Of a stretch of 64,000 nucleotides of DNA, positions 53,496 through 62,891 are shown in pieces. The stretch is from Streptomyces maremycinicus. GTDB taxonomy: Bacteria; Actinomycetota; Actinomycetes; Streptomycetales; Streptomycetaceae. A program made the position numbers and the translations under genes. Location of the stretch: positions 116,293-180,292 of the forward strand of contig NZ_BBYG01000024.1 of the NCBI RefSeq assembly GCF_001184025.1, written 5' to 3'. The notes under the pieces are model-generated. The model made no database searches. It was not told where the DNA came from and saw only the letters and a list, made by a program, of their open reading frames with translations. How positions within the stretch are numbered: the stretch's first letter is position 1; each line of letters starts with the position of its first letter.

Positions 53496-54488
53496 TCATG
53501 GGCGGGCGGACGGTTCCCGGAGCATGAGGTGGTCGAGGCGGCTGAGCAGGTCGTTCTGTTCCCGGGCGAGCCGTTCGACGCGACGGCGCAGCCAGGCGAT
53601 CTCCTCACGCAGCAGCCGTACGTCGCTGTCGGGGCCGGGGGCGGCGCCTGGGCCGGGGCAACGGGCGGGACCGGGGCCAGTGGCGGGGTAAAGGCCGGGG
53701 TTAGTGCGGGGGTAAGGGCCGGGGGTGGGGTCGTGGGGGTGGACGATGGCCTGCATCCGGGCGCGCAGCGCGGGTCCGGGTTCGATGCCCAGGTCGTCGA
53801 CGAGTGTGCGGCGGGCCCGTTCGTAGACCAGGAGGGCCTCCGCCTGCCGGCCGCAGCGTTCGAGGGCGTTCATCAGCAGGTCGTAGAAGCGTTCCCGCAG
53901 CGGGTGGGCGACCGTCAGTTCCTCGAGCTCGCCGGTGATCTCGTGTCCGTGGCCGGCGCGCAGGCACGCGTCGTAGAGGGCTTCCAGGGCGAGGAGTCGG
54001 CCTTCTTCCAGCAGGGCGGCCTCCGCCGAGCAGATGGCGCCGCGGCCGCTGCCCTCCAGGGCCGCGCCCCGCCACAGGGCGAGGGCCTCGCGCAGGAGTC
54101 CGGCCGCGCGCACGGGATCGGCGCCGAGCAGGGCCCGGCCCTCGGCGGCCAGGCGGGTGAAGCGGCGTGCGTCGGTGTCGGCGCCGCCCAGGCGCAGGAC
54201 GTATCCGGTGGGGCGGGTCGCCAGTGCGTCATGGCGGGTGCCCGGGCCGGGAGCGGGGGCGGGCAGCAGCCGGCGCAGCCGGGCGATGTGGGCCTGAAGG
54301 GCGTTGGCCGCGTTCGACGGCGGGTGTTCGCCCCACAGTTCGTCGACGAGGCGGTCGCTGGGCACGACCTGGCCGGCCCTGACCACCAGGGCGCCGAGCA
54401 GGGCGCGCTGTTTGGCGCCCACGGGCACGATCCGCAGACCGGTGCGCGGGTCGCGGATCTGCACCGACCCCAGAATCCCAAACTCCAT
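53496..54488 (-). CDS. SARP-family regulator with C-terminal coiled coil
   Basis: The 330-residue protein has the OmpR-like DNA-binding domain at about 1-95 (MEFGILGSVQIRD, QRALLGALVVRAGQVV, LVDELWGEHPPSN, LQAHIARLRRLL) and the bacterial transcriptional activator domain to about 250. After a Pro/Gly-rich linker (about 250-290) a heptad-like segment LLREEIAWLRRRVERLAREQ forms a coiled coil, an unusual end for a small SARP. It may dimerise through it. The ATG at 54488 fits the family start. It is divergent from the SARP gene at 54876. Confidence 0.88.
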   Translation of the reverse strand: MEFGILGSVQIRDPRTGLRIVPVGAKQRALLGALVVRAGQVVPSDRLVDELWGEHPPSNAANALQAHIARLRRLLPAPAPGPGTRHDALATRPTGYVLRLGGADTDARRFTRLAAEGRALLGADPVRAAGLLREALALWRGAALEGSGRGAICSAEAALLEEGRLLALEALYDACLRAGHGHEITGELEELTVAHPLRERFYDLLMNALERCGRQAEALLVYERARRTLVDDLGIEPGPALRARMQAIVHPHDPTPGPYPRTNPGLYPATGPGPARCPGPGAAPGPDSDVRLLREEIAWLRRRVERLAREQNDLLSRLDHLMLREPSARP

Positions 54489-54875
54489 GCCGTCCTCGCA
54501 CCGGGATGTCCAACGGGTTCCGGGCACCGTAGTCGGCGCGCCGGTCACTACGCAGGGCCGGCCGGCGTCCTGCGGGCCCAAGTGGACTGTTTCTCCAGGG
54601 GGGTTCAAGTCCGTGCGGCGCAGGGGCGGGCCCGTGCGCCGCGGCTTCGCGGGCGCGGTGCGCCGGCATCGGCCCGGTTCCGTTTCCCGGCCCGTTCCGG
54701 ACGAGCACTGGAGAACGACTCGACTGCGCCTCGCGCACCTCTGCACAAAACCTTCAGACCCCCTCGCGGCCACGGCCCGAAAACCCCGCGACAACCCCCA
54801 CCGAAGACACTATCGAAAGCCACACCACCCCCTCGAACCGACCGTCACGCCCCACGCAAACGGTACGGAGGAACA
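54489..54875. other. Divergent promoter region between two SARP genes
   Basis: Both regulator genes read outward from here. ctcgactgcgc and ctcgcgcacct (near 54719-54740) are two direct units 11 bp apart that resemble a weak SARP site, so autoregulation or cross-regulation is possible. No gene is supported. Confidence 0.45.
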
Positions 54876-55754
54876 ATGGACATAAAAGTTCTGGGCGCAC
54901 TCACCGCGGAAATCAACGGAAAGAACATCGTCCCCACCGCAGGCAAACCCCGCCAGATCCTCGCCCTCCTCGCCCTGCGCCCCGGCCAGGTCGTCCCCGT
55001 CCCCACCCTCATGGAAGAAATCTGGGACACCGACCTCCCCCACAGCTCCCTGACCACCCTCCAGACCTACATCCTCCAACTACGCCGCATGCTCACCCAC
55101 GCCCTCCCCACCACCCACCGCCCCACCGGACACAGCCGCGGCGACAGCGACGCCGGTGACGACGGCAGCGGCGGCGCGCGCACCGCCAAGGACATCCTCG
55201 CCACCCGCTACGGCGGCTACCTCCTCCAGATCCCCCCTGACACCGTCGACGCCCACCGCTACGAACAACTCGCCGCCCAGGGCCACAAAGCCTTCGACCA
55301 CGGCCACGACGCCGACGCCGCCCGCCTCCTCGACCAGGCCCTCAGCCTCTGGAACGAACAAGCACTCGTCGACGTCCCCCACGGCCCCGTCCTGCACATC
55401 GAGACCATGCGCCTGCACCAGAGCCGCCTCGTCACCCAGGAACGCCGCATCGACGCCGAACTACGCCTGGGACACCACAGCGAACTCACCGCCGAACTCA
55501 CCCACCTCACCGCCCGCCACCCCCAGCACGAAGGCCTCCACTCCCAGGCCATGCTCGCCCTCTACCGCTCCGGCAGACAGGCCGCCGCCCTCGACACCTA
55601 CCGCCGCCTGCGCCAACGCCTCATCGACGAACTCGGCGTCGAACCCTCACCCCAACTCCAGCGCATGCACCAGGCCATCCTCACCGTCGACCCCCGACTC
55701 GACATCATCGCCGACCCCCACCACACCCCCACCTACGACCTCTACACCACCTGA
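54876..55754 (+). CDS. SARP-family transcriptional activator
   Basis: The 292-residue protein is a typical small SARP: DNA-binding half with MDIKVLGALTAEINGKNIV, PRQILALLALRPGQVVPVP, MEEIWDTDLPHSSLTTLQTY, then the activator domain with HRYEQLAAQGHKAF, LWNEQALVDVPHGP, and the end LIDELGVEPSPQLQRMHQAI. The ATG at 54876 has ACGGAGGAACA upstream. Codon use is unusually C-rich at third positions (many ccc and cac). It is a good candidate to bind the 11-bp repeats at 37967-38017. Confidence 0.93.
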   Translation: MDIKVLGALTAEINGKNIVPTAGKPRQILALLALRPGQVVPVPTLMEEIWDTDLPHSSLTTLQTYILQLRRMLTHALPTTHRPTGHSRGDSDAGDDGSGGARTAKDILATRYGGYLLQIPPDTVDAHRYEQLAAQGHKAFDHGHDADAARLLDQALSLWNEQALVDVPHGPVLHIETMRLHQSRLVTQERRIDAELRLGHHSELTAELTHLTARHPQHEGLHSQAMLALYRSGRQAAALDTYRRLRQRLIDELGVEPSPQLQRMHQAILTVDPRLDIIADPHHTPTYDLYTT

Positions 55755-55958
55755 CACCGGACCCGACCGTCACCCGCGAAACGGGCAACGGGCACGCTGC
55801 GCGCGGCGGGGGCACGCAGACAGCCCACCCGGCACGGGATACGCCCGTCCCGGCCCGGGCGGGTGACAGGGCCCGGGTGGGTGAGAGGGCGCGGGGTGGG
55901 TGGTGCGGCCGGTCCGGCCCCGGGCCGGGGCGGGCATGCCGGGGGCGGGGGGTGCGGG

Positions 55959-56801
55959 TCAGGGGCGGGCGACCAGCCGGCGTTCGGCGGTGTCGGTGCC
56001 CGTGCCGGTGCCCGGGGTCTCGGCGCGGGCCATGAGGATCGAGCGCTGGAGGCGGCTGAGCGCCGCGGAGGGTTCCAGGCCCAGTTCCGACACCAGGGTG
56101 GCGCGCAGCCGCTGGTAGACGTCGAGTGCCTCGCTGCGCCGTCCGGAGCGGTGCAGTGCCAGCATGAACTGGCCGTGCACGCTCTCGTGCATGCGGTACT
56201 GGTTGACCATCACCGTCAGTTCGGGCAGCAGTTCGCGGTGGCGTCCCAGCCTCAGGTCGGCCTCGATGCGCTGGTCCAGGGCGCACAGCCGGGCCTCTTC
56301 CAGGCGGCGTCCTTCCATCTCGATGCGGGCGCCGGCCTGGACGTCGGCCAGGGCGGGTCCGCGCCACAGCGACAGGGCGTCGGCCAGCAGCCGGGCGCCG
56401 CCCGCGTAGTCCTCGGCGTCCATCGCCCGGTAGCCGGCGCCGGCGCGCCGTTCGAACTCGCGGAAGTCCACGCTCCCCGAGCGCACCACCAGCCGGTATC
56501 CGCCGGGGACGGTGGCCAGGACGTCCTTGGCCGTGCACCGTTCGTCACCGCCGCGCGCCAGCGCGGCGCCTATCAGCTCGCGCAGCTGGAGCACGTACGT
56601 CTGGAGGGTCGTGCGGGCGCTGCGCGGCGGCACCACCCCCCACAGTTCCTCCACCAGCGCCGACACCGGGACGACCTGTCCGGCGTTCAGCGCCAGCAGG
56701 GCAAGGACCTGACGGGGTTTGGGGGCCGTCGGTACGACCGACACCCCGTTCTCCCGGACCGACAACGCACCCAGCACTTCGATGTCCACAAACTCCCCCA
56801 T
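55959..56801 (-). CDS. SARP-family transcriptional activator
   Basis: The 280-residue protein shares the small-SARP layout: DIEVLGALSVRENGVSVVPT, PRQVLALLALNAGQVVPVSA, LVEELWGVVPPRSARTTLQ, then FREFERRAGAGYRAMDAED and LGLEPSAALSRLQRSILMA. It is close to the SARP at 54876-55754. The ATG at 56801 gives the longest sensible start. A GTG at 56789 (VDIEVLG) matches other SARPs better and has GGGGGAG upstream, but only 3 bp spacing. A consensus-like promoter lies at 56890-56918. Confidence 0.9.
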   Translation of the reverse strand: MGEFVDIEVLGALSVRENGVSVVPTAPKPRQVLALLALNAGQVVPVSALVEELWGVVPPRSARTTLQTYVLQLRELIGAALARGGDERCTAKDVLATVPGGYRLVVRSGSVDFREFERRAGAGYRAMDAEDYAGGARLLADALSLWRGPALADVQAGARIEMEGRRLEEARLCALDQRIEADLRLGRHRELLPELTVMVNQYRMHESVHGQFMLALHRSGRRSEALDVYQRLRATLVSELGLEPSAALSRLQRSILMARAETPGTGTGTDTAERRLVARP

Positions 56802-57270
56802 GAGTCCAGGCCACAGACCGCAACTCCCGGGCGGCACAACTACCGCCGCCGAGGGGCCCGGTGCTCTGCTTGTCAATCGAACACCCCCGATAAAAAAACA
56901 GCACAGTCGGTTTGTCAATACAGGACGTCCATCACCTGGCCCCGGCGGCGGGAATCGGCCAGCCGCTTATCAAACGGGCGTTCACCCCTCCCCTGCCCGG
57001 CCAGGAGAAACCGCAGGGTGAGGCTGAAGTTCCGTTTGCGTGGCGCACAGAGCAGCGAAAACAAGGAGCCACCGGAAGTCCGGATCGGTGCGGCCGGAAA
57101 TATGCGCCCCGCCGCACGCAAGGCCCGCGCCGGGCGGAAACGGTGCCCCGTGCCCCGGCCTTGGGGCCCGGCCGCCGCCTGTCCCCTCGTCCCGGCGAAA
57201 TATACCTATCGGTCTGCTTGACGCGCAGACGGCACGGCCGGGGGCGTGGCGGGGAGAGCGCCGGAGGTGC
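56802..57270. other. Upstream region of the third SARP gene
   Basis: Besides the promoter at 56890-56918, the TGTCAA element (TTGACA on the minus strand) recurs near 56870, so two -35-like sites are present. No gene is supported. Confidence 0.5.
56890..56918 (-). promoter_or_regulatory. Sigma-70-type promoter of the SARP gene
   Basis: On the minus strand TTGACA (56913-56918) and TTTTAT (56890-56895) are separated by exactly 17 bp, about 90 bp upstream of the SARP start codon. This is a near-consensus vegetative promoter, unusual in so GC-rich a region. Confidence 0.65.
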
Positions 57271-57740
57271 GGGCCCGGGGGCGGCGGGGGCGCGGCCCGA
57301 GTGCGGCGGGGTGCGGCGGGGTTGGGGCCCGGGGGCGGCGGGGGCGCGGCCCGAGTGCGGTGAGGTGCGGCGGGGTTGGGGCCCGGGGGCGTCGAGGGCG
57401 CGGCCCAACTGCGGCAGGGGGCCGCAGGGTTGGAGGCCGGGTGCGGCGCGGGCGCGGCCCGGGGCGACGGGGGTTCGGCGGCCAGGGCAGCGGGAGTGTG
57501 CGCGCCGAGTGCGGTGAGGTGCGGCGGGGTTGGGGCCCGGAGGCGGCGGGATGCGGCGGGCGTGCGGCCCGGGGGCGGCGGGGGGCCGGGGTGTGGCGGG
57601 AGTGTGCGGGCCGGGGCGGCGAGGTTGGCGGGCCCGGGGGCTGCCGGTTGGTCCGGGGGCCCGGGTGTGGCGGTGCCCGGGGGCCGGGGGCCGGGGGCCG
57701 GGGGCCGGGGGCCGGGTCTCCAGGGGGACCTGAGTCCGTG
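57271..57740. repeat. G-rich region with 54-bp tandem repeats
   Basis: gggcccgggggc starts repeats at 57271, 57325 and 57379, giving an exact 54-bp period. Shorter degenerate repeats (ggccgggggcc) continue to about 57740. The plus strand is almost pure G and C with a strong G excess. No gene is supported here or in 57741-58008 apart from the upstream sequence of the hydroxylase gene. Confidence 0.8.
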
Positions 57741-58008
57741 TCGAGGGCCGGGGCGGATCATGAGGCAGGGTGCGGCGGGAGTGCAGAGGGCGCGGACGGC
57801 GCGGACGGCGCCGGCGCATCTTCTCTCCCGCCCCGTTCCGGCCCCCGCCGGCGGCAGGGGCCGGGCGCCCGTGTCTGCCGCCCCCGGGACGGCCCGCGGT
57901 CCGTGCGCACGGTGCGCGGCCCCCGGCCCCATGGCGACCCCTGAGGACGACACCCGAGCGATGCGAACGTGACAACGCCGTGCCGACACGCACGAGGAGA
58001 GGACTCAC

Positions 58009-59487
58009 ATGGACAGCAAGCTTGATGCGGACGTCATCGTCGTCGGGGGCGGTCCCACCGGTCTGATGCTGGCCGGGGAACTGCGCCTGGGCGGGGCGAG
58101 CGTGATCGTCGCCGAGGCCCTGGAGCAGCCGACCGGGCAGTCGCGTGCCCTCGGCTTCACCACCCGCGCCCTGGAGACGTTCGACCAGCGCGGTCTCGTG
58201 CCGCGTTTCGGCGCGCTGGAGACCAGCGCGATGGGCCACTTCGGCGGGGTCCCCTTCGACTACACCGTCCTTGAGGACGCCAACTTCGGCGCGCGCGGCA
58301 TCCCGCAGTCCCAGACCGAGGCGGTGCTGGAGCGGTGGGCGGGCGAACTGGGCGCCGACATCCGCCGCGGCCACACCTTCCAAGCCCTGGAGCAGGACGA
58401 GGACGGCGTCACCGTCACCGTGTCCCTGCCCGACGGCGCCCGGCGCCGGCTGCGCGCCCCGTACGTGGTGGGCGCCGACGGCGCCCGCAGCCCGGTGCGC
58501 AAGGCCGCGGGGATCGGCTTCCCCGGCACCGCGGGCACCCAGCTGATGTACCTGGCCGACGTGAGCGGCTCCGGGGTGCGCCTGCGCCCGCTCGGCGAGC
58601 GGCTGCCGCTGGGCCTGGTGCAGGTCTTCCCCATGCCCGACGGGGTGGCCCGCATCATCTTGTCCGCCTACGACACCACGCTCGCCGACCACAGCGAGAC
58701 GCCCGGCTTCGACGAGGTCGCCGCGATCTGGCAGCGGGTCACCGGCGAGGACATCTCCGGCGGCCGGGCCCTGTGGGTGAGCTCCTTCACCGACGCCACC
58801 CGCCAGGCCGACCGCTACCGGCAGGGCCGGGTGCTGCTCGCCGGGGACGCCGCGCACATCCATCTCCCGGCGGGCGGCCAGGGCATGAGCACCGGCGTGC
58901 AGGACGCGGCCAACCTGGGCTGGAAACTCGCCGCCACCGTCCGCGGCACCGCGCCCGAGGGCCTGCTGGACACCTACCACGACGAACGCCACCCGGTGGG
59001 CGCCCGGCTGCTGTCGAACACCCGCGCCCAGGGAATGGCCCTGTTCGGCGGCGACGAGTCGCAGGCACTGCGCGACCTGTACGCCGAGCTGATCGCCCTC
59101 GAGGAGGTCCGCCGGCACCTGGCGGGCGCGGTCAGCCACCTCGACATCCGCTACGACATGGGCGCCGGCGCCCACCCGCTCGCCGGCCGCCGGCTGCCGC
59201 CGCGCCCGCTGAGCACCGGCGGCGGCCCGGTACGCACCCCCGACCTGCTGCACCCGGCACTGGGCGTCCTGCTCGACCTGGCCGACGCACCCGCCCTGCG
59301 GTCGGCCGCGGCCGGCTGGAAGGACCGCGTCACCACCGTCACCGCCGCCCCGGACTCCCCCGACGACTTCGGCGGCGCCACCGCCCTGCTGGTACGCCCC
59401 GACGGCTACATCGCCTGGGCCGGCGACGACCCCGACACCCTCACCACAGCCCTGCACCACTGGTTCGGCACCCCCGACCCCGCCTGA
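58009..59487 (+). CDS. FAD-dependent aromatic polyketide hydroxylase
   Basis: The 492-residue protein is a class A flavoprotein monooxygenase of the PgaE/MtmOIV type: GxGxxG in VIVVGGGPTGLMLAGELR, DG motif in VVGADGARSPVRKA, GDAAHIHLPAGGQGMSTGV, and a C-terminal thioredoxin-like domain (to residue 492) with no catalytic role known. It uses NADPH and oxygen to hydroxylate aromatic rings, here probably the naphthoquinone. The ATG at 58009 has CGAGGAGAGGACTCAC upstream. It is monocistronic. Confidence 0.9.
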   Translation: MDSKLDADVIVVGGGPTGLMLAGELRLGGASVIVAEALEQPTGQSRALGFTTRALETFDQRGLVPRFGALETSAMGHFGGVPFDYTVLEDANFGARGIPQSQTEAVLERWAGELGADIRRGHTFQALEQDEDGVTVTVSLPDGARRRLRAPYVVGADGARSPVRKAAGIGFPGTAGTQLMYLADVSGSGVRLRPLGERLPLGLVQVFPMPDGVARIILSAYDTTLADHSETPGFDEVAAIWQRVTGEDISGGRALWVSSFTDATRQADRYRQGRVLLAGDAAHIHLPAGGQGMSTGVQDAANLGWKLAATVRGTAPEGLLDTYHDERHPVGARLLSNTRAQGMALFGGDESQALRDLYAELIALEEVRRHLAGAVSHLDIRYDMGAGAHPLAGRRLPPRPLSTGGGPVRTPDLLHPALGVLLDLADAPALRSAAAGWKDRVTTVTAAPDSPDDFGGATALLVRPDGYIAWAGDDPDTLTTALHHWFGTPDPA

Positions 59488-60159
59488 CCCCCCAGGAGAC
59501 CCCGCCACCCCCCGCACACACGGCCCGCCCGGCCCGCACGGCCCGCACAGCCCGCCGCCCGCCGCCCGGCACCCGGCACCCGGCACCCGGCACCCGGCAC
59601 CCGGCACCACCGTCCCGGCCGCTGCCGGGCCCGGCGGCGGCCTCCGGCAGGCGTCACCGCCGGCGCCGGATTCTGCACGGCGGCGCCATGCCTTTCCCGG
59701 CGTCGGCCGGTTCTTCCCGGCCGGCGCCGGGTTCTTCCCTGGTGAGCGGCCGGTTCTTTCCTGGCCGACGCCAGGTCCGCCCGGCGGGCGGCCCGTTCCC
59801 TCTCAGCCGACGCCAAGTCCTCGCGGCGGGCGGCCCGTTCCTCCTAGCCGACGCCAAGCCTTACGCCAGGGGACTCGTTCTCTCCGACCGACGCCACGTC
59901 CGCCTGGCGGGGCGCCCGTTCTCGCCAGGCCGACGTCACGTCCGTTCGGCGGGCGGCCGGGCAGAGCGCTCCGCCGCCGGCAAGGCCGGTCGCTGGCCCT
60001 GGACGCGCCGTTCACGCGCCGGTCCCCCGCAGAGCCTGGAGCGCCGCGGGCGCCGGGGCGCGCCGCGACGGCGGGGCGCGATGCGACCCGGGCCCGGAGA
60101 AGGAGGCCCGGCCCGGAGAAGGAGGCCCTCGGCCCGGCCGACTCGGCAGGTACCCCACC
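59488..60159. other. Gene-free region with minisatellites
   Basis: Short cacccgg repeats at 59568-59610 follow the hydroxylase stop, then ccggttcttcccgg-like repeats, then the array at 59764-59969. No gene is supported. Confidence 0.55.
59764..59969. repeat. Five imperfect tandem repeats of about 41 bp
   Basis: Copies start at about 59764, 59806, 59847, 59888 and 59929. Each begins ccgacgccang and most contain cggcgggcggcccgtt. The period is not a multiple of three and there are no unique spacers. Confidence 0.8.
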
Positions 60160-60189
60160 GGACGGCTCCTTCCGCAGGCGCTCCTGTTC

Positions 60190-60550
60190 GCCGTCCCGGC
60201 CGCATGCCGGTGAGCCCGGCGGCGGTGGAGGCGACGTTCACGTCCCTGATGATCAGCCCTTTCGCGTCCGCCCCGGTCTGCGGCTGGATCAGGATCCTCA
60301 CCCCACGTCCCGTCCCGCTGCCGGCGCCGGAACAGGTTGCAGCCCCGGTCCCACGACCCATGGCCCATGGCCCATGGCCGATACAGGTCGGGCACGTCTG
60401 GCCAGGGGGCGCCGGTCCGGGTCAGCCCCGGTACGCCGTCCATCAGCTGCCGCCGCGTCCGTACCGGCGGACGACCGCCCGGCTCGATGCCCCGCGGCAG
60501 CAACGGTTACAGCCGGACCCCCTGGCTGGCCGTCAGATCACCAGGCCCCG
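60190..60550 (-). pseudogene. Truncated, frameshifted IS5-type transposase
   Basis: On the minus strand the fragments LTASQ...VRL, PLLPRGIEPGGRPPVRTRRQ, LTRTGAPWPDVPDLY, LFRRRQRDGTW and then, after a frame change, RILIQPQTGADAKG and IRDVNVASTAAG follow the order of IS5-family transposases common in Streptomyces. There is an in-frame stop after VRL and at least one frameshift near 60290. The catalytic C-terminal part is absent. It marks old transposition at the right side of the cluster. The rest up to 60895 holds no gene. Confidence 0.72.
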
Positions 60551-60895
60551 GAGCGTGATCAGCCAAAACCAAGGTCCCCTTTCGGGGCAGGCCCGGGAAC
60601 TCCCGCCCGGGCGCGGCGCACCGGCGGCCGGAGCTCTCACTCGCGGGCACCCGGACGCGGCGGGGGCGACGGGCCGCGGGCGGAAGGCGGGCACGGGGTG
60701 GAAGACGGACGGGCTGTCTGAAGGCGGACGCCTGGACGCCGGACGTCCCTGCGTCACCGGGGGCCGGGAACGCGCCGTGCCGCTCCCCGCACCCCGGCCC
60801 TCGCGTGGGTGCGGGCGCTGTCACCCCCGCACCCCGGGCCGGGGCGGGCCGGGGGCGCGGCCGGCCGGCGGACGGGCGGAGGGGCGGGCGGGGCT
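60551..60895. other. Gene-free spacer beside the broken transposase
   Basis: GC-rich sequence between the transposase remnant and the end of the CMD-family gene. No gene or clear signal is recognised. Confidence 0.4.
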
Positions 60896-61366
60896 TCAGG
60901 CCCACTGCTCGGCCGGGCCCACTCCGGGGACCGGTTTGCCGATGAGGGCGAACGCCCCCCAGAATCCGGCCTGTCCGATGACCAGGGCCAGCGTGGCGAT
61001 CGCCTTGTCGTCGTAGTGCCGGGCGACTTCCGTGTACAGCTCGTCGGAGACGCGCTCGCCCCAGGTGCTCGGCTGGAGCACGGCCTCCGCCAGTTCCAGC
61101 GCGGCCCGTTCGGCGTCGGTGAAGTAGGGGGCGTCCCACCAGGTGGCCACGGCCGCGATCCGCTCGGGTGACTCCCCCGCCTCGCGCAGGGCGGCCGCGT
61201 TGCGCAGAGCCGCGTAGGTGTTGCCGATGAGCTGGCCGGTACGCAGGTGGATCAGGCCGATCGTGGTCTGCGGCAGCGCGCCGTTCGCGCCGGCCTTGCG
61301 CAGCGCGCCTGCCACCTCTGCCAGTTCGGGGACGAGGGTGACGGGGTTGGGTATGCGTGATCCCAC
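60896..61366 (-). CDS. Carboxymuconolactone-decarboxylase family protein without the redox cysteines
   Basis: The 156-residue protein has the AhpD/CMD fold signature around IHLRTGQLIGNTYAALRN and FTDAERAALELAEAVLQP, but where AhpD proteins have a CxxC motif (as in GCGYC at 10169-10645) this one reads NTYA. It therefore cannot do thiol chemistry of the AhpD type, though some CMD relatives act without cysteine. The GTG at 61366 has GAGGAGGAAACC upstream. The role is unknown; it is divergent from the AfsA-type gene. Confidence 0.78.
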   Translation of the reverse strand: MGSRIPNPVTLVPELAEVAGALRKAGANGALPQTTIGLIHLRTGQLIGNTYAALRNAAALREAGESPERIAAVATWWDAPYFTDAERAALELAEAVLQPSTWGERVSDELYTEVARHYDDKAIATLALVIGQAGFWGAFALIGKPVPGVGPAEQWA

Positions 61367-61803
61367 GGTTTCCTCCTCGGGGCGGAGCGTGATCCGCTCA
61401 TCGGTTGTGTTCTCGAGCTGTCCTCACCTCCCTGACGGATCACGGCCCGCGTTGTGACGGCCCGGGGCGAAATGCCTCACCCCCGGACGGCGGAAGGCTG
61501 AACTCCGCCCCCGGGATGAACAGTTGGCGTCCGGCCGGTGTCCGAAGGATCTTCCCCGTTTTTCTTTCCGTCCGGGCGCTGCGCGGGCGGGCCGCTCAAG
61601 AACGGCTTTGGAACCGCTCGAGTTGCCGCGCACAGGGCCCGCGCGCACGGCGGGCGGCGGCGTGCGGGTAGCGGGGGCGGATGGAACGCGGGCCGCAAGA
61701 ACCGCAGTTGACGGACCCTCGCGACCGGGCAGATGATCACTTGAAAATCCGGGAATACATCACTCCATTTATCGTGGGAGCGGAGCTGTGCCTTCCCGGT
61801 GGA
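61367..61803. other. Divergent region between the CMD-family and AfsA-type genes
   Basis: Promoters for both genes should lie here. The sequence becomes AT-richer from 61735 towards the afsA-type gene. No gene is supported. Confidence 0.5.
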
Positions 61804-61825
61804 AAGTAAACCGGCTGGTATGTAT
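61804..61825 (+). promoter_or_regulatory. ARE-like binding site for a butyrolactone receptor
   Basis: The segment aagtaaaccggctggtatgt, about 65 bp upstream of the afsA-type start, contains ggctggtatgt, one mismatch from the ArpA half-site GGYCGGTWYGK. The opposite half is weaker. It would let a gamma-butyrolactone receptor repress the synthase gene. Confidence 0.5.
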
Positions 61826-61889
61826 CTTCGTTTTTCCGAGGGGGGCATCCCCCCTCGGAATTCAAGGCCGAGGCGGCTCAGGGGGAGCT

Positions 61890-62891
61890 ATGTCTGCGAG
61901 CGCGTTCCGCATACACCGCGCGATATCCGGCGCAGCACACGAACAGGCGGGCGCAGACAGACCCGCGGGGGCCGGTGACGCCCTCCCGCCGTCCCTGACC
62001 ACCACCGTGCCCAAGGAGTTCGTCCACCGCGCCAGCGTCGCCGAGGTCCTGCTCACCGACTGGGCGCGGGTGGACGACCTGCGTTTCACCGTCGCCGCCC
62101 AGTGGCCCCGCGGGCACAGCTTCTTCGCCGCCGTGGACGGCTGCCACGACCCGCTGATCGCCGCCGAGACGATCCGCCAGACCGGGATCCTGCTGGCCCA
62201 CGCCGAGTTCGGTGTGCCGCTGGGCCATCACCTCCTGGTGGAGGACCTGCACGTGCAGGTGCGCCCCCGCCACGTGCGGGTCGGCCTGGCCCCGGCGTCG
62301 CTGGACGTCGACGTGAGCTGCTCGCAGGTCAGGCGGCGCCGCGGCGGCGCCCTGACCGGCTGCCGCATCACGGTGGAGATCTACCGCGAGGGCCACCTCG
62401 CCGCGACCGGCGGCGGCTCGTTCACCTGTGTCGCGCCGGCCGTCTACCGGCGGCTGCGCGCCGGCCGCCTCAGCGCGGGCGCCGGAGCCCGGGTGCTGGC
62501 CCTGACCGCTCCCGAGCCCCCGCAGAGCGTGGGACGGATGTCACCGGTGGACGTGGTGCTCTCCCCCGCCGGCCGGGCAGGCCGCTGGCAGCTGCGGGTC
62601 GACACCCGCCACCCCGTGCTCTTCGACCACCCCGTCGACCACGTCCCCGGCATGGTGCTCCTCGAAGCCGCCCGCCAGGCCACCGCCGCGACCCTGGGCC
62701 GCGCCTGCCTGCCGCTCGACATCACCAGCGAGTTCCTGCGCTACACCGAACTCGACACCCCCACCATGATCGAGGCCCGCCGCACCGCACCGCCGCGCCC
62801 CGGTCACCCGGAAAGCGTCCAGGTCACCGCCGAACAGGACGGCCACCCCGTGTTCCGCTCCACCATCACCATGGCAGCCCCCACCGAATAG
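61890..62891 (+). CDS. afsA: AfsA-type gamma-butyrolactone biosynthesis enzyme
   Basis: The 333-residue protein has two AfsA/hotdog repeats. The N-terminal one has VPKEFVHRASVAEVLLTDW and HSFFAAVDGCHDPLIAAETIRQ; the C-terminal one has HPVLFDHPVDHVPGMVLLEAA. It condenses a beta-ketoacyl group with dihydroxyacetone phosphate to start the signal molecule that de-represses secondary metabolism. The ATG at 61890 has AGGGGGAGCT upstream. No receptor gene of the ArpA/ScbR type is seen within the window. Confidence 0.9.
   Translation: MSASAFRIHRAISGAAHEQAGADRPAGAGDALPPSLTTTVPKEFVHRASVAEVLLTDWARVDDLRFTVAAQWPRGHSFFAAVDGCHDPLIAAETIRQTGILLAHAEFGVPLGHHLLVEDLHVQVRPRHVRVGLAPASLDVDVSCSQVRRRRGGALTGCRITVEIYREGHLAATGGGSFTCVAPAVYRRLRAGRLSAGAGARVLALTAPEPPQSVGRMSPVDVVLSPAGRAGRWQLRVDTRHPVLFDHPVDHVPGMVLLEAARQATAATLGRACLPLDITSEFLRYTELDTPTMIEARRTAPPRPGHPESVQVTAEQDGHPVFRSTITMAAPTE

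Noticed and set aside
53112..54875. Long N-terminal extension of the plus-strand SARP frame
   Set aside because: It runs through repeats and antisense to another SARP gene. The ATG at 54876 has a good ribosome site and the exact family start.
59764..59969. Possible CRISPR array (regular units of about 41 bp)
   Set aside because: Units are contiguous and imperfect throughout, with no unique spacers, and no cas genes are present.
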